Below, piece after piece: positions 36,501 to 46,324 of a DNA stretch of 64,000 bases; position 1 is the first letter of the stretch; each line of letters opens with the position of its first letter. A program made the translations under genes and the position numbers. Under the pieces are notes generated by a model. It did not search any database. It had not been told where the DNA came from and saw only the letters and a program-made list of their open reading frames with translations. Source of the stretch: Paramecium octaurelia (Eukaryota > Ciliophora > Oligohymenophorea > Peniculida > Parameciidae); the NCBI GenBank assembly GCA_905182995.1, contig CAJJDP010000038.1, positions 348,352 through 412,351 on the forward strand, written 5' to 3'.

Positions 36501-38281
36501 TCAATAAAGAAAATGAGGTCAAGGTTCAGGCAATTTAATAAGATTATTAACATATATCATCAACCTTAGTTAAATTAGAACAACAATCATCTGAAGAGAT
36601 AGATGGATTGAATGAGCAATTATCAGAAAAGGAAAAGGAAATCTTAAATCTAAAACAAGAAATTTAAGTATTGTAGAAACAAGTGGATGAACTGAACTTA
36701 AATAATGATGAAATTAAAAGAAACTAAGAAATTATAAGAGAATAAGAAGTTAAATTAAAGTAAGAGAAAGAAGAGTTATAATCCTTGTTATAGAAAGAGG
36801 AATAAGAGAACTAAAGTAATGCAGATATGATCGTTGAATTGGAAAGTAAGTTTGAGAAGGCTGTATATTAGAGGAACGAGATGGAGAAAGAGTATTTACA
36901 AATTAAAGATAAGATTTCTCATTTAGAATAAAACTACATATAGAAAAATGAGTAATATATTGCTTTGTATGAAGAATCTAATAATTTGAATGAATAAATC
37001 AAAGGGAAATAGCATCAAATCTAGATTTTGTAAAAGTAGAATGAAGATTAAAATGCATTTATAAAGTAAATAGAAATTGCATTAACAGAGATTTATTCAA
37101 ATCTATCTTAAGAATCAATTTAAAGCTTTGATGCCAACTCGTTAGATAAAATAAAATCTAATATTTTAAGTAATATCAACCAAATTAGAGAGTCATTTAA
37201 AAAAGAAATTGAAAACTTAACTTCATAGCTCAAGTAGTCGTAAAAGGCAGGCCAAGAGGCTAAACAATAGTTAGGAGATTATTAGTAGAAACTAATTTTA
37301 TGCGGTACAGAGTATTCAAAGAAGGAATAGTAGATAAATTAAGAATTGTAGCAGACCTAGGTAAAGTTCAATGAGCAAGTTGAAAAAGCTAATCAAATAT
37401 TCAATCAATTGTAAAAGGCTGAATAAAAGAAGAAGGATTTAGAAAAATAGGTTTAAGATTCAGACAAAATCAGAAAAGATTAATTAGAAGAGATAAAATC
37501 AAAATAGAGCGATATAGAGAATTTGAAAAACTCAATTAATAAAAAACAAAATGAAGTAATTTTTATTCGAAATATTATAGATTAATACTTTATAGACTTA
37601 ATTGTCTACTTAATAATAGGATATACAAAAATTAAATGAATAAAATAAAGTAATTGTAAATAAGAATTGTGAAATTCAATAATTAACAAAGAAAATATAG
37701 ACATATGAGGAGACAATAGAAACATTGAATTAGAGCATTATAAACTTTTAATTTGTTAATGAAACTGCTTAGTAAAAGTTTGATATCAAAGAGGAAGAAT
37801 ATGAAAATAAAATTAAGGAATATAAGGAAAATATCAATTAATTAAATAAGCAATTGGCAGAAAGACATTTAGATGAAGGAGTCTAGATTTAAATTTAAGA
37901 GTTATCACAAAAGATAAGAAAGAAAGAAGAAATAATAGTGTAATTGTAGCATGAGAAGGAATAAATTCTTGAGAATTGTAATAAGAAATTTTAGATGATT
38001 TCTCAGAGTTAATAAAATTTAATTGATAAACGAATAATAAAAGAGGCATTATTGAATTATTTTGATAACAGGGCACCTTAAAAGATTAGACAATCTATCC
38101 TACAATAATTGTGTTGCATTTTGACAATGACAGAATAAGAGGCAGCCAAAATCGGTATTATTCTTATTTATTTTTAGGTATTCAAATTCAAAAGTTAAAT
38201 TAATAGGATATTCAATAAAAACAAGAGTAATAGCAATAATCATTAAAGGACAATTTGTTAAGTTTTTTATTAAATGATTGA
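33593..38281 (+). CDS. GMAP-210-type golgin (ALPS-like N-terminus, GRAB domain)
   Basis: 1,546 residues; introns 37556-37580 (25 nt) and 38155-38177 (23 nt), both TAG; divisible by three. The N-terminus MWLGQKIKNAAGTVKNVTSN is an amphipathic helix rich in small and polar residues, like the curvature-sensing ALPS motif of GMAP-210. About 1,350 residues of uninterrupted coiled coil follow. Near the C-terminus lies NLIDKRIIKEALLNYFDNRA followed by IRQSILQQLCCILTMTEQEA, the pattern of the GRAB domain, which binds Arf1-GTP in GMAP-210 and yeast Rud3. Inferred role: tether capturing highly curved vesicles at the cis-Golgi. The divergent gene's ATG is 184 bp away. Confidence 0.8.
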
Positions 38282-38388
38282 TAAAAATTTATTTATTATT
38301 ATATTAGCAAAGTTGTAATATTTATATCTATATAATTATTGATTTTAAAGAATTATATATGATATTTTGAATAATATATTAGAAATAA

Positions 38389-39867
38389 TCATAAATTTTT
38401 ATAAGCTTAGTTTGTAATTTTTGATTTAGTCATCCCCGAAGGTGCTTTTTGAGTCTAGTCCAATTAGGTGTTGGTTGGTAATAAGATATTGGCCGTTTAA
38501 AGAGCTTAATAAGTAGGTTACACTTAATATGTTGTTGTCTGTTAAGGCTAATATTACTATGGAATTTAGGTTGTTGTCAAATTAATATATGAGGGTTATG
38601 CATGACTAATGACTATTTCTTTGGGACCTTTGGATTTGTTAGTTTTTTTTTTCTTCTGCGATTCATATTGTTCAGTTATTTTGTATCTTGGTTTTGGAGA
38701 TTCTTAGACTTTTGATTTTCTTCTTTTTTCCTTTGAGACACCACTCTTAATTTAATAGGCATCGTTTTCATTATCTGGATAATAGTCAAATTATTATTAT
38801 TGTCGTCCTCTATTTCTTCGTTGCCAATATGCATCATCAAACTCTTCTGGATATTCATTCTCTCTTATCAAGCTATCTCTAAATACAGGTTCCCTGATAA
38901 CAATGGGATCTCTATAAACAACTTATTCCATAGGTGGATATGGATCGTAATATCTGGGGGGAGGCGGAATATCATAAACAGGCATAGGTTCAACTACTCT
39001 TGGAGGAGGAAGGACTTCTGGTTCTAAAGGTGGACGATTGAAAAAAGCATATCTCTCTAACACCCACAAAAATCTTGGTAAAAATGTTGGATCGACAAAT
39101 AATTGAGGAATATCCACTCCGTATTGTCTATATTATGGTGTAGATGTTTCAAGCAATTTGATTATTTTCTCTGCTTCATTCAAGATGGTATCATTCTTCT
39201 TTCTTAATTCTTCTTCGCAGTATTCAATTACTTTTTCAATTGATGCAACTGGATTATTTATGGACTCTAAATCCTTGATGTTTTATTCCCATCTTAATTT
39301 TAAGTCTTTTATGGCAGGTTTAACATTTAGATCAGGTAATGGCTCTTCAATCTAAGTTAAAAGATAAGTCTTCAAAGTATCAAAATAATTATTGACAATT
39401 GCTATAACCTGATCTCTTGCAGATTCTATCAATTTAATTGGATTTGTTTATAATGATTATTTCCCAACTAATTTATCGGTGGTAGTCCTCTCTGATAATT
39501 ATTGAATTTTATTGATTTGATCACACATTTCATTACAATCTGCTGCTAAATTTTAATAGATCTCTGAAAGTATGGTTTCGAAAGGTACAATATTACCTAT
39601 TAGAGAATATGATAATAAATTACTTTAAGTTTAAGTATGGTATTAATTCAAATGCTACTAAACACACTTATCACATAAAGGCATTAAACATTCAGGCTGT
39701 CTGCAAAAGTATTTGATGTAATTATTTGGATTGTCTTAATGGTAATAACATTGGATTCTAGGCATGTTATTAGAATCAAATCGATAATGTGGTTAAATTT
39801 TCTAAATTGATATTGTCGGTTCATAGATGGAAGCCTGAGGGAGTTGAGGTATAGATGTATTATTCAT
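38389..39867 (-). CDS. B-box zinc-finger protein with proline-rich tail (paralog 1)
   Basis: 492 residues, intronless. A B-box is visible near residues 40-75: CYYHQDNPNN, YFCRQPECLMPLCDKC and QHLNQYH, giving the Cys/His spacing of the B-box zinc site. A helical middle follows (AADCNEMCDQINKIQQLSER; VIEYCEEELRKKNDTILNEA), then a proline-rich stretch (EPEVLPPPRVVEPMPVYD; PPPPRYYDPYPP) and a basic K/R/S tail. No RING or SPRY domain is present, so ubiquitin-ligase activity is not indicated; a protein-interaction scaffold is more likely. It lies 49 bp downstream of a shorter B-box paralog on the same strand. Confidence 0.8.
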
Positions 39868-39916
39868 ATTTAATATTTATTATTTCAGTTAATTTAAAAC
39901 AGTTAGAATTAAAAAT

Positions 39917-40840
39917 TCAATATTCTAAATCCTCATCATTAGATTATAAACCATATTCATTTTTCTCTGACAATTATTCTTATGCCATAATAATATCAAT
40001 AGGTTATTCCTCTTCCCTTTCTGATTACTCATTTTAAGTCATTCTCTCTCCTTACTCTTCATAATCAATTTGTGGTTCCTCCTCATTTTCTTATTCTTAT
40101 TCTTCTTATTCATAATTGATATATTAATTCAACAACCCCATTAGATCGCTTAATTTATTATGATTAATTAATATCTTGGGTGCATTTATGGTTTGAAAAT
40201 TTATTTATTTTAGCTCATCAAAGATTTGTTCAAGATATTGTAAATACTTATTATTTAGCTTTTCTACATCTCCTTAATAAAACAAAATCAATTAAGTGAT
40301 TGAGTTTTCATTCTTGAGATTTTCTAATTCGGATCTAAGTTGATCAACTCTTTTGGAACATACCATCAATCGATCCTAAGCAGAATATAGTTTATTAACT
40401 TCAGGAGAAGTTGAAAATAAATACTATTTCAGATTGCTAAAATAGCTTCTTATTAAATCAATAATTTATGTCTCTGAAGACTGGATTAAATTCATCCAAT
40501 TCTATGGAAATTAAAAATTAATGATTCTGTCAATATGATTATGCAATTATCCAATTTTATCTAAAAAATATTCTAAATCATCTGACATTTTCTTGGAAAC
40601 TTCAGCCAAGCATTTCTCAAATGAAACCACTCCTTTAGTATCATTTTTTTCCTGATGTTACTCCTCTATATGAATATCTAAGCAAATTTTGCATAATGGC
40701 TAGAGGCAATCAGGTTTTTTGCAGAAATATTTAAGTTTTTCATTTGGATGATAATAACATTGAACTTCCTTATATGTATTACTTTATTTTTAAGGTTATT
40801 ATTTTGCGTTTCCCTTTGTTTACTCACCTTTAGTTTTCAT
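39917..40840 (-). CDS. B-box zinc-finger protein (paralog 2)
   Basis: 307 residues, intronless. The B-box CYYHPNEKLKYFCKKPDC, LQPLCKICLDIHIEEQH closely matches its neighbour in sequence and position (CYYH...YFC..P.CL.PLC..C). The following helical region has similar punctuation (FEKCLAEVSKKMSDDLEYFL against FETILSEIYQNLAADCNEMC). The C-terminus is an acidic E/Q-rich tail instead of the proline-rich one. Tandem duplication with divergent tails is the simplest reading. Confidence 0.8.
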
Positions 40841-41174
40841 TAAATATTATAAAATTATTTATTTTACTTTTATTATTAATTCAGTTGAATATGAATTAGA
40901 CATGTAATTATAATATTATATTTAATGGTTTTTAGATCCTAAAGGGAGTATGGATAGTTATACATTAAATATTATTAGCGAAAGAATTTTATATCAAAAT
41001 TTCAGTTTTATGAAAATTATTATAGAGATAGGAGCTTTATATGATTAATACATTGAAAGAATTTTAGGAAAATAGAAGAGATAAATTGTAAAACTGGAGA
41101 ATTTGGTTTAATGATTAAATAATTGTAGGAATAAACTTTTCTTCTAATTTCTAAAACAATAAATTCTCTATACA
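40841..41174. other. Intergenic
   Basis: AT-rich spacer upstream of the second B-box gene and downstream of the LYR gene. No feature recognised. Confidence 0.5.
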
Positions 41175-41575
41175 TCAAAATTTAGCTCTATTATATAGTT
41201 GTTTTCCAAATTAATTATGAACTTCTGGTTCAGCTAAATCTAATGGGTTAGGATAAAAGGAAGGCAAAACTTAATTCTATTCTAACATCCTTAATACTAT
41301 CATTGTGCACAATAAAAAATAATGATACCTAAATATCCTTAATTCTTCAGGTATTTAATTTAATCTTAGTCTTTCTCATCTCTGCACTCTCTAAAAATCC
41401 ATTATGCCTCCTTTAACTTTTGCATTCTTTCTAATCTTCTTTCATACGTAATTGAGATTTATTTTAAAATTCTCCTATATAAATATATAACTTCATTTGA
41501 TTATTCGGTTTGGTAGATTTCCATGATGGCTGTTGTCTGGGGCAACAGTCCAAGCCTTTTACGAATAAAATTCAT
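41175..41575 (-). CDS. LYR-motif mitochondrial protein, NDUFB9 (complex I B22)-like
   Basis: 122 residues; one 32-nt intron at 41297-41328 (TAG); divisible by three. The LYR tripeptide sits in EVIYLYRRILKQISITYERR, followed by the basic helix and the FRECRDEKDQDQIKYLKNQG segment; the acidic DEKD plus the later PSFYPNPLDLAEPE stretch resemble the B22 subunit, in which LYR is followed by an ARFEEHKNEKD-like helix and a P/Y/F-rich segment. LYR proteins bind the mitochondrial acyl carrier protein and work in complex I or iron-sulfur assembly. Other LYRM family members are the alternative. Confidence 0.65.
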
Positions 41576-41618
41576 AAATTTAATTATTTAAAATATTTAT
41601 ATAAAAAATTAATTTCTT

Positions 41619-42030
41619 ATGGATGGTAAAGAAGTAAACAATTTTGAGAAAGATTATAGTACAGAATGTAAGAATAAAATTTATTTTATATTTCTTTTGA
41701 AATATATTTAATTTATGTAAATTAAAAGGGTTTTCTTTCCAAATAGGTTGCAATGATTAAATTGGTTTAATAATTGAATAATAGGAATATGAATTCAAAG
41801 TTATAAGCTATATTGATAAGGTGGTTTTTAATTTATTGTTAATGATTGTTTTGATTTAAGTTCTTATCTAGGTGCAGATTTAGTTTAATTAATTTTATAT
41901 ATTAAATATAATGATAAAAACAAACATATATTGAATTCATAATTTATATTAAAAAAGATTTGTTTTGAAATTAAAATCGAAAATTGGTATAAGCCTATCT
42001 CAACTTTTTACTTGAATTTGTGATAATACA
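41619..42030 (+). other. Possible small plus-strand gene, unresolved
   Basis: An ATG at 41619 opens MDGKEVNNFEKDYSTE, then a putative splice donor follows directly. Coding-like sequence resumes near 41742 (IGLIIEQQEYEFKVISYIDK). I could not join them with a normal-size intron. Convergent with the minus-strand gene ending at 42031. No function suggested. Confidence 0.25.
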
Positions 42031-42526
42031 TCATTCTCTTCTGTTTATTTACTTAATGAATTTTGCCTATTAGAACTATAGTTTTCTATTAATGTAGACA
42101 TATGATATTTTCTTTTTTGTTTAAAGAATTTTTCTAAATTATTTTTAGAATAATGAGTAACATTAGTATGAAATTGCCTTTTCTCTCTTTATTTTGATAC
42201 CTATACGGCTAGTAAATGAGATGTTAATGTTTAAGATGGATGTTCCTTCAGTGGCTTGCAATTTCTTAATTCTAATTCTATATCCAGATTCAACAATTTC
42301 AATGCTATAGTGTTTATGTAAAATTAAGTTAGCCCAACTTAATCTGTATGGATTCTCTATCTAAATTATCATATATTAAATAACTTTTTTGCGCTTAATT
42401 AAGTCTTTCGAGCACTTCAGACTATCTATAGGTGTTAAAATTTGATTGATCCAAAAAAGGCTGATTAGAAAATTCTAGAAATTTAATTGGTTTAGATTAT
42501 TCTTCAATATACTGAGAGCTCTGCAT
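42031..42526 (-). CDS. Hypothetical protein with a frame break
   Basis: Starts MQSSQYIEEQSKPIKFLEFS at 42524-42526 and reads through NTYRQSEVLERLNQAQKSYL. After about 42340 a different frame is coding-like (HYSIEIVESGYRIRIKKLQA, then ILNINISF) and ends at TGA 42031-42033. One indel would join them. The C-terminal part is beta-rich, then basic. No family recognised. Confidence 0.45.
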
Positions 42527-43022
42527 AAGGATGCTTGGCTATGCATTAGTTTTATTAATAAAAAATTATATATTGACCTTTTGAGTGAAGGGATTTAAAG
42601 ATTAATAATTTAATCTCTTAAAAACCCATTTGCAATTTATTTTAGAGAAAAGAATTTATAAATATTAACGCATTTCTATAGATGTTATAAATCGTGAAGG
42701 TTTCAGAAGGATTTCCCATAGAGATGTACTTAAAATTAGGCTAGAGGGTAAAATTTCTTTATCTATGAAATCAGAATGAATTACAATAACTTAAAATCTA
42801 AGTTTATTATAAAATCAGCATATTTTAACTTGGTTACAGTGTAATATCATTGTAATAATCATTTAAACTAAAGGCCAAAGGATTTCATTTTCAATTTTAA
42901 AGTAGTAACCAATTCTTTAAGAGAAGGATTTTAGAAAGTATTAAGAATATTTCAGAATTCAGTTGATTCTTCATTCTTTAGGGAAATGAAATAAAAAACT
43001 AGATTATAAAATATTATATTTA
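42527..43022. other. Intergenic, divergent starts
   Basis: About 0.5 kb of AT-rich sequence between divergent genes. Short open stretches only, no recognisable product. Confidence 0.5.
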
Positions 43023-43993
43023 ATGTAAATTTTTTAAATCTTTAAAAAGGAGAATGTACAAAGTAAAGAACTTCAGAAATAATTAGATGTGTTCGAACTT
43101 AAGGAATTAGGCAAATAGGATGGTGAGAGTTAGTTAGATCAGTTGACTTCGTAGGCCTAAGCATAAATACAACATTTTGAAAAGGTATGCAATGATATAA
43201 ACGAGAAAGTATTGATATGTTTATCAACAAGATTACTCATTATGGATCTTCAAAAGGAATGGATGATATGTATTTGATTGAAAAGATTTTAATATAGATA
43301 AAAGTCTGTCAAAGAAGCTTAAAATGATTTACATTAAATGGAAATAATAATCTAAAATATGGGATCCATTCAAATATCAAAAAACACAGAGAATGTAAAT
43401 TTATTTATAATTGGCTATTAGTAAAAAAAGTAACAAACCTTATAGAAATTGATTAAAATAGTCTAAAATTCAAAGGAAAATTTGAAACTAATAACTTATT
43501 AGTTAGCCTAAAAGCATCAAACTAGTTAAATATAGGCAAAACAACCTGCTAAGGGTCGTCATGGTGATAATTAAATAAATATATAATTGTTGGAGGAAGA
43601 CTTTGACTATGGATATGATGAGTTATATATACAAAGTAGGAATCAATAGATAATGGAAATAGCATAGTATCCTTAATTTTGATGTTAGGGTGATCAATTA
43701 AATTAATGAAATGATGCAAGAGGCAGCTAAAATGATAAAAGAGCAAGGAGAGTAAATTAAAATCATTAGAATAAATATCAAGGATGCTAAAACGAAAACT
43801 GATGGAGCAGCTGAAGAAACAAAAAAGGCAGCCTAAGCTTCAAAAGGAAATAATGATAGAACGTAATATTGTTCATGAGTTTAGACTATACTTTTGTGGC
43901 ATAATTACCTTGTTAGTTGTGATCATAGTATTGATGTACAGTGCTGGTTCTAGAACATATCCTGATACTGATCAATAATAATCATAAAATTGA
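43023..43993 (+). CDS. Syntaxin-type Qa-SNARE
   Basis: About 298 residues. The N-terminal half forms Habc-like helices (KELQKQLDVFELKELGKQD; MYLIEKILIQIKVCQRSLK). The SNARE motif follows: SRNQQIMEIAQVINQINEMM, then IKEQGEQIKIIRINIKDA, with the EQGEQ layer-zero region characteristic of Qa-SNAREs. A single C-terminal membrane anchor (LYFCGIITLLVVIIVLMY) has a short luminal tail. Introns: 43209-43231 (23 nt, ending CAAG), about 43395-43421 (27 nt) and about 43669-43690 (22 nt). Two single-base frame adjustments are still needed, near 43323 and 43815. It would act in endosomal or plasma-membrane fusion. Confidence 0.8.
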
Positions 43994-44021
43994 TGTATAA
44001 TTATTATATTATTCATAACTA

Positions 44022-44129
44022 ATGAAATTCAAGCTATTTTTTCTTATAGTAGTCTAACTAAATCTAGCTGAAAAACATGAAATATTAAATGTAATAGATT
44101 ATGGAAATATGAGAAGAAATCAATCTTGA
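44022..44129 (+). CDS. Small secreted-type protein, 3' part unresolved
   Basis: ATG 44022-44024 opens a good signal peptide (MKFKLFFLIVVQLNLAEKH) and stops at TGA 44127-44129. Beyond it another frame stays open with protein-like sequence (YFQENMATIDEYADPQFIDK), so an indel near 44120 may truncate the gene, which would extend to at least 44250. No family recognised. Confidence 0.4.
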
Positions 44130-44324
44130 ATAATAAGATTATTATTTCCAAGAAAATATGGCTACTATTGATGAATATGCAGATCCATAATTTATTGATA
44201 AAACTAGGCCAGCATACATGAGATACTAGCAATATTCAATATTATAAAATTAAAAATAAAGAAGAATATATTTAACAAAGGCAGTTTAGTTTGATGTTAT
44301 TGATTGTTTTAACTTAATATTTAT

Positions 44325-44967
44325 TCATAATGTTGTAAAGACCTCTTCGTATTTATATTTCTTAAATAAACTTAAAATTGGTTTGAACTTTTCATCCTTA
44401 TAAGACTATAGCAATTCGTATAGCACTGATTGCGAATTATCGATCACCACTCCCTATTAAGCTAATCGCTAGTAACATGTTGATCTATATAGTGGTTTAT
44501 TGCTTGAGGTTCCGTCTGTTAATATATGAACTTGATATCCTAGAGTATATCTTCATTTTACTACCATTTCTAACTAAATCCAAACAAGTTTATTAAACAC
44601 AAACATGTGCTTCCCAACCATATATAACAACTTAATTCTTGTCAGGATATTAGGATAGAACCTTCTTTCCGTCGTCATTGTACATTGAAAATGTGTGTTT
44701 TTCATAATAATGACTATTTGGAGGAATAGTTGCTTTTACTTCAGGAATTGTTGATCCAAAAGCCTTGACGTTTTATTCAGTAAAAACAACTGGGATATTT
44801 AGTATACCTGCTGCCTATATTTATAAACACAGATATACTTCATTCATCAATTGAGCACATTATATTGTTTAACCTGGATTGTACATGTGTTTAGGATTGT
44901 TGAAGACAGTCTATATATCACAATTAAAAAAGAGCACTCTATTTCGTAACAATTAAGCAATCTTCAT
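44325..44967 (-). CDS. Isochorismatase-family hydrolase (copy A)
   Basis: 197 residues; introns 44815-44838 (24 nt) and 44540-44564 (25 nt), both TAG. The cysteine-hydrolase triad is present: Asp in LFFNCDIQTVF, Lys in FTEQNVKAFG, Cys in WEAHVCVQQT. The family cleaves isochorismate, nicotinamide or related amides; this eukaryotic ISOC1/2-like branch has no firmly known substrate. The closing segments GYQVHILTDGTSS and LYRSTCYQRLAQQGV match the neighbour copy residue by residue. The starts and stops of the two copies lie 38 bp apart on the same strand. Confidence 0.9.
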
Positions 44968-45005
44968 TGTTAATTTATGATATTTATAATATAATATTAA
45001 CTTTA

Positions 45006-45599
45006 TCATAAACTTGGAAATATGTTTTAAAATTAATATTTTTTTACTAATTTTAAAACCTCCCTAAATTTCTCATTTTATGAGGTTTACATTAATGTAT
45101 ACATCACGGATTAAGAAGTCTCTAAATATACATTACATTATTTTAATCTTTCATATGCAGTTGATCTAAATAGTGGCTTACTACTTGAAGTACCATCAGT
45201 CAATATATAAACTTAGTAACCTAACTTAATAAGATCCAAGCAAGTTTGTTAAACACAAATATGAGTTTCTAATCCGTAAATTACAACTTGATTTCTATTA
45301 GGATACTGTTTTATTATTTCTAATCCTTTATCAGATAACATCGTAAAAGTAAACTTCTCATAAAAATGGGTGTTTTATGTGAATGTGCTCTTTAATGATT
45401 GAACTGTATTTCCAAAAACCTTAGGGTTTTATTCTGAGACAATTATGGGTATGTCATAAATTTTAGCAAATTCATTCATCAAACATGCACATTCTATAAC
45501 TTACAAACAATTATAATTCTTTTAATTGGCTTCGTTATTAAAAACATCCTAAATATCACAACAGAAGAACAAAACCTTTTCTTTGTCTAAAGTATTCAT
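45006..45599 (-). CDS. Isochorismatase-family hydrolase (copy B)
   Basis: 197 residues, exactly as long as copy A but without introns. Triad: Asp in LFFCCDIQDVF, Lys in VSEQNPKVFG, Cys in LETHICVQQT. Other shared stretches are QVVIYG, TCLDL and YILTDGTSSSKPLFRSTAY. Tandem duplicate of copy A with substantial divergence, so the duplication is not recent or selection has relaxed. Both copies look catalytically competent. Confidence 0.9.
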
Positions 45600-45790
45600 T
45601 TAATATTTTATTATCAAATTAATATATTATAATATCAAATTAATTTAAGGAGTATCAAAGCAATCATCACAATATATATAGAAATTTAAAGGGAACTCTC
45701 TCTAAATTAAAGTAAAAATTATAATTTTACATTTATAAAAAATAGAGAGGAAGGGCGATAGAATATTGATCAAATTTGAATGATATAATG

Positions 45791-46300
45791 TCATTGGTTT
45801 ATTTAATTACTCTTTATTAATTCATATTATTCTTGTATATTTTAGATTTCTTCCCATTTTTTTTTTTCAAAAAGTAGCATTTGTTATAGTGATTCTTCAG
45901 TAAATTCTATCATTCTTAGATTATTTATTTAATTGTTATAATGTTAAACTATTCTATAGATTTTTTCATCCCTTTGGTTATCTAACTCCAACAAAGCATC
46001 TTCATATAGTGTTTCTTGATAATCTTCTGTATCAGCCAATGACTGAGACTCACTAATAGGATTGCTTGACATATAGACTCCACAACTAGATGATTTTGCG
46101 ATGGGTTTTTTGAAATTTCTTTTTTGAATTCTTTCTTTTATTTTCTAACTTTATAAATCTAAGTCATTTTTAAAAAGAACAGCTAATTTTTTTTATTCTT
46201 CCTTTGAATTTTGGATAAATTGTTAAACCTATTTTCTTTTACTTTTAATCTCGCTATCTTCATCAGGATCTGTTTTACAACGATCAGAAAAATGAGACAT
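45791..46300 (-). CDS. Hypothetical helical protein, 169 residues
   Basis: Single intronless frame from MSHFSDRCKTDPDEDSEI to TGA 45791-45793. Charged, helical, with two coiled-coil-like stretches (KRKQVQQFIQNSKEEQKKLA; MIEFTEESLQQMLLFEKKKW) separated by a serine-rich linker. The ATG is about 25 bp after the stop of the large upstream gene on the same strand. No family recognised. Confidence 0.65.
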
Positions 46301-46324
46301 TAATTAATTTAATTATATAATACA

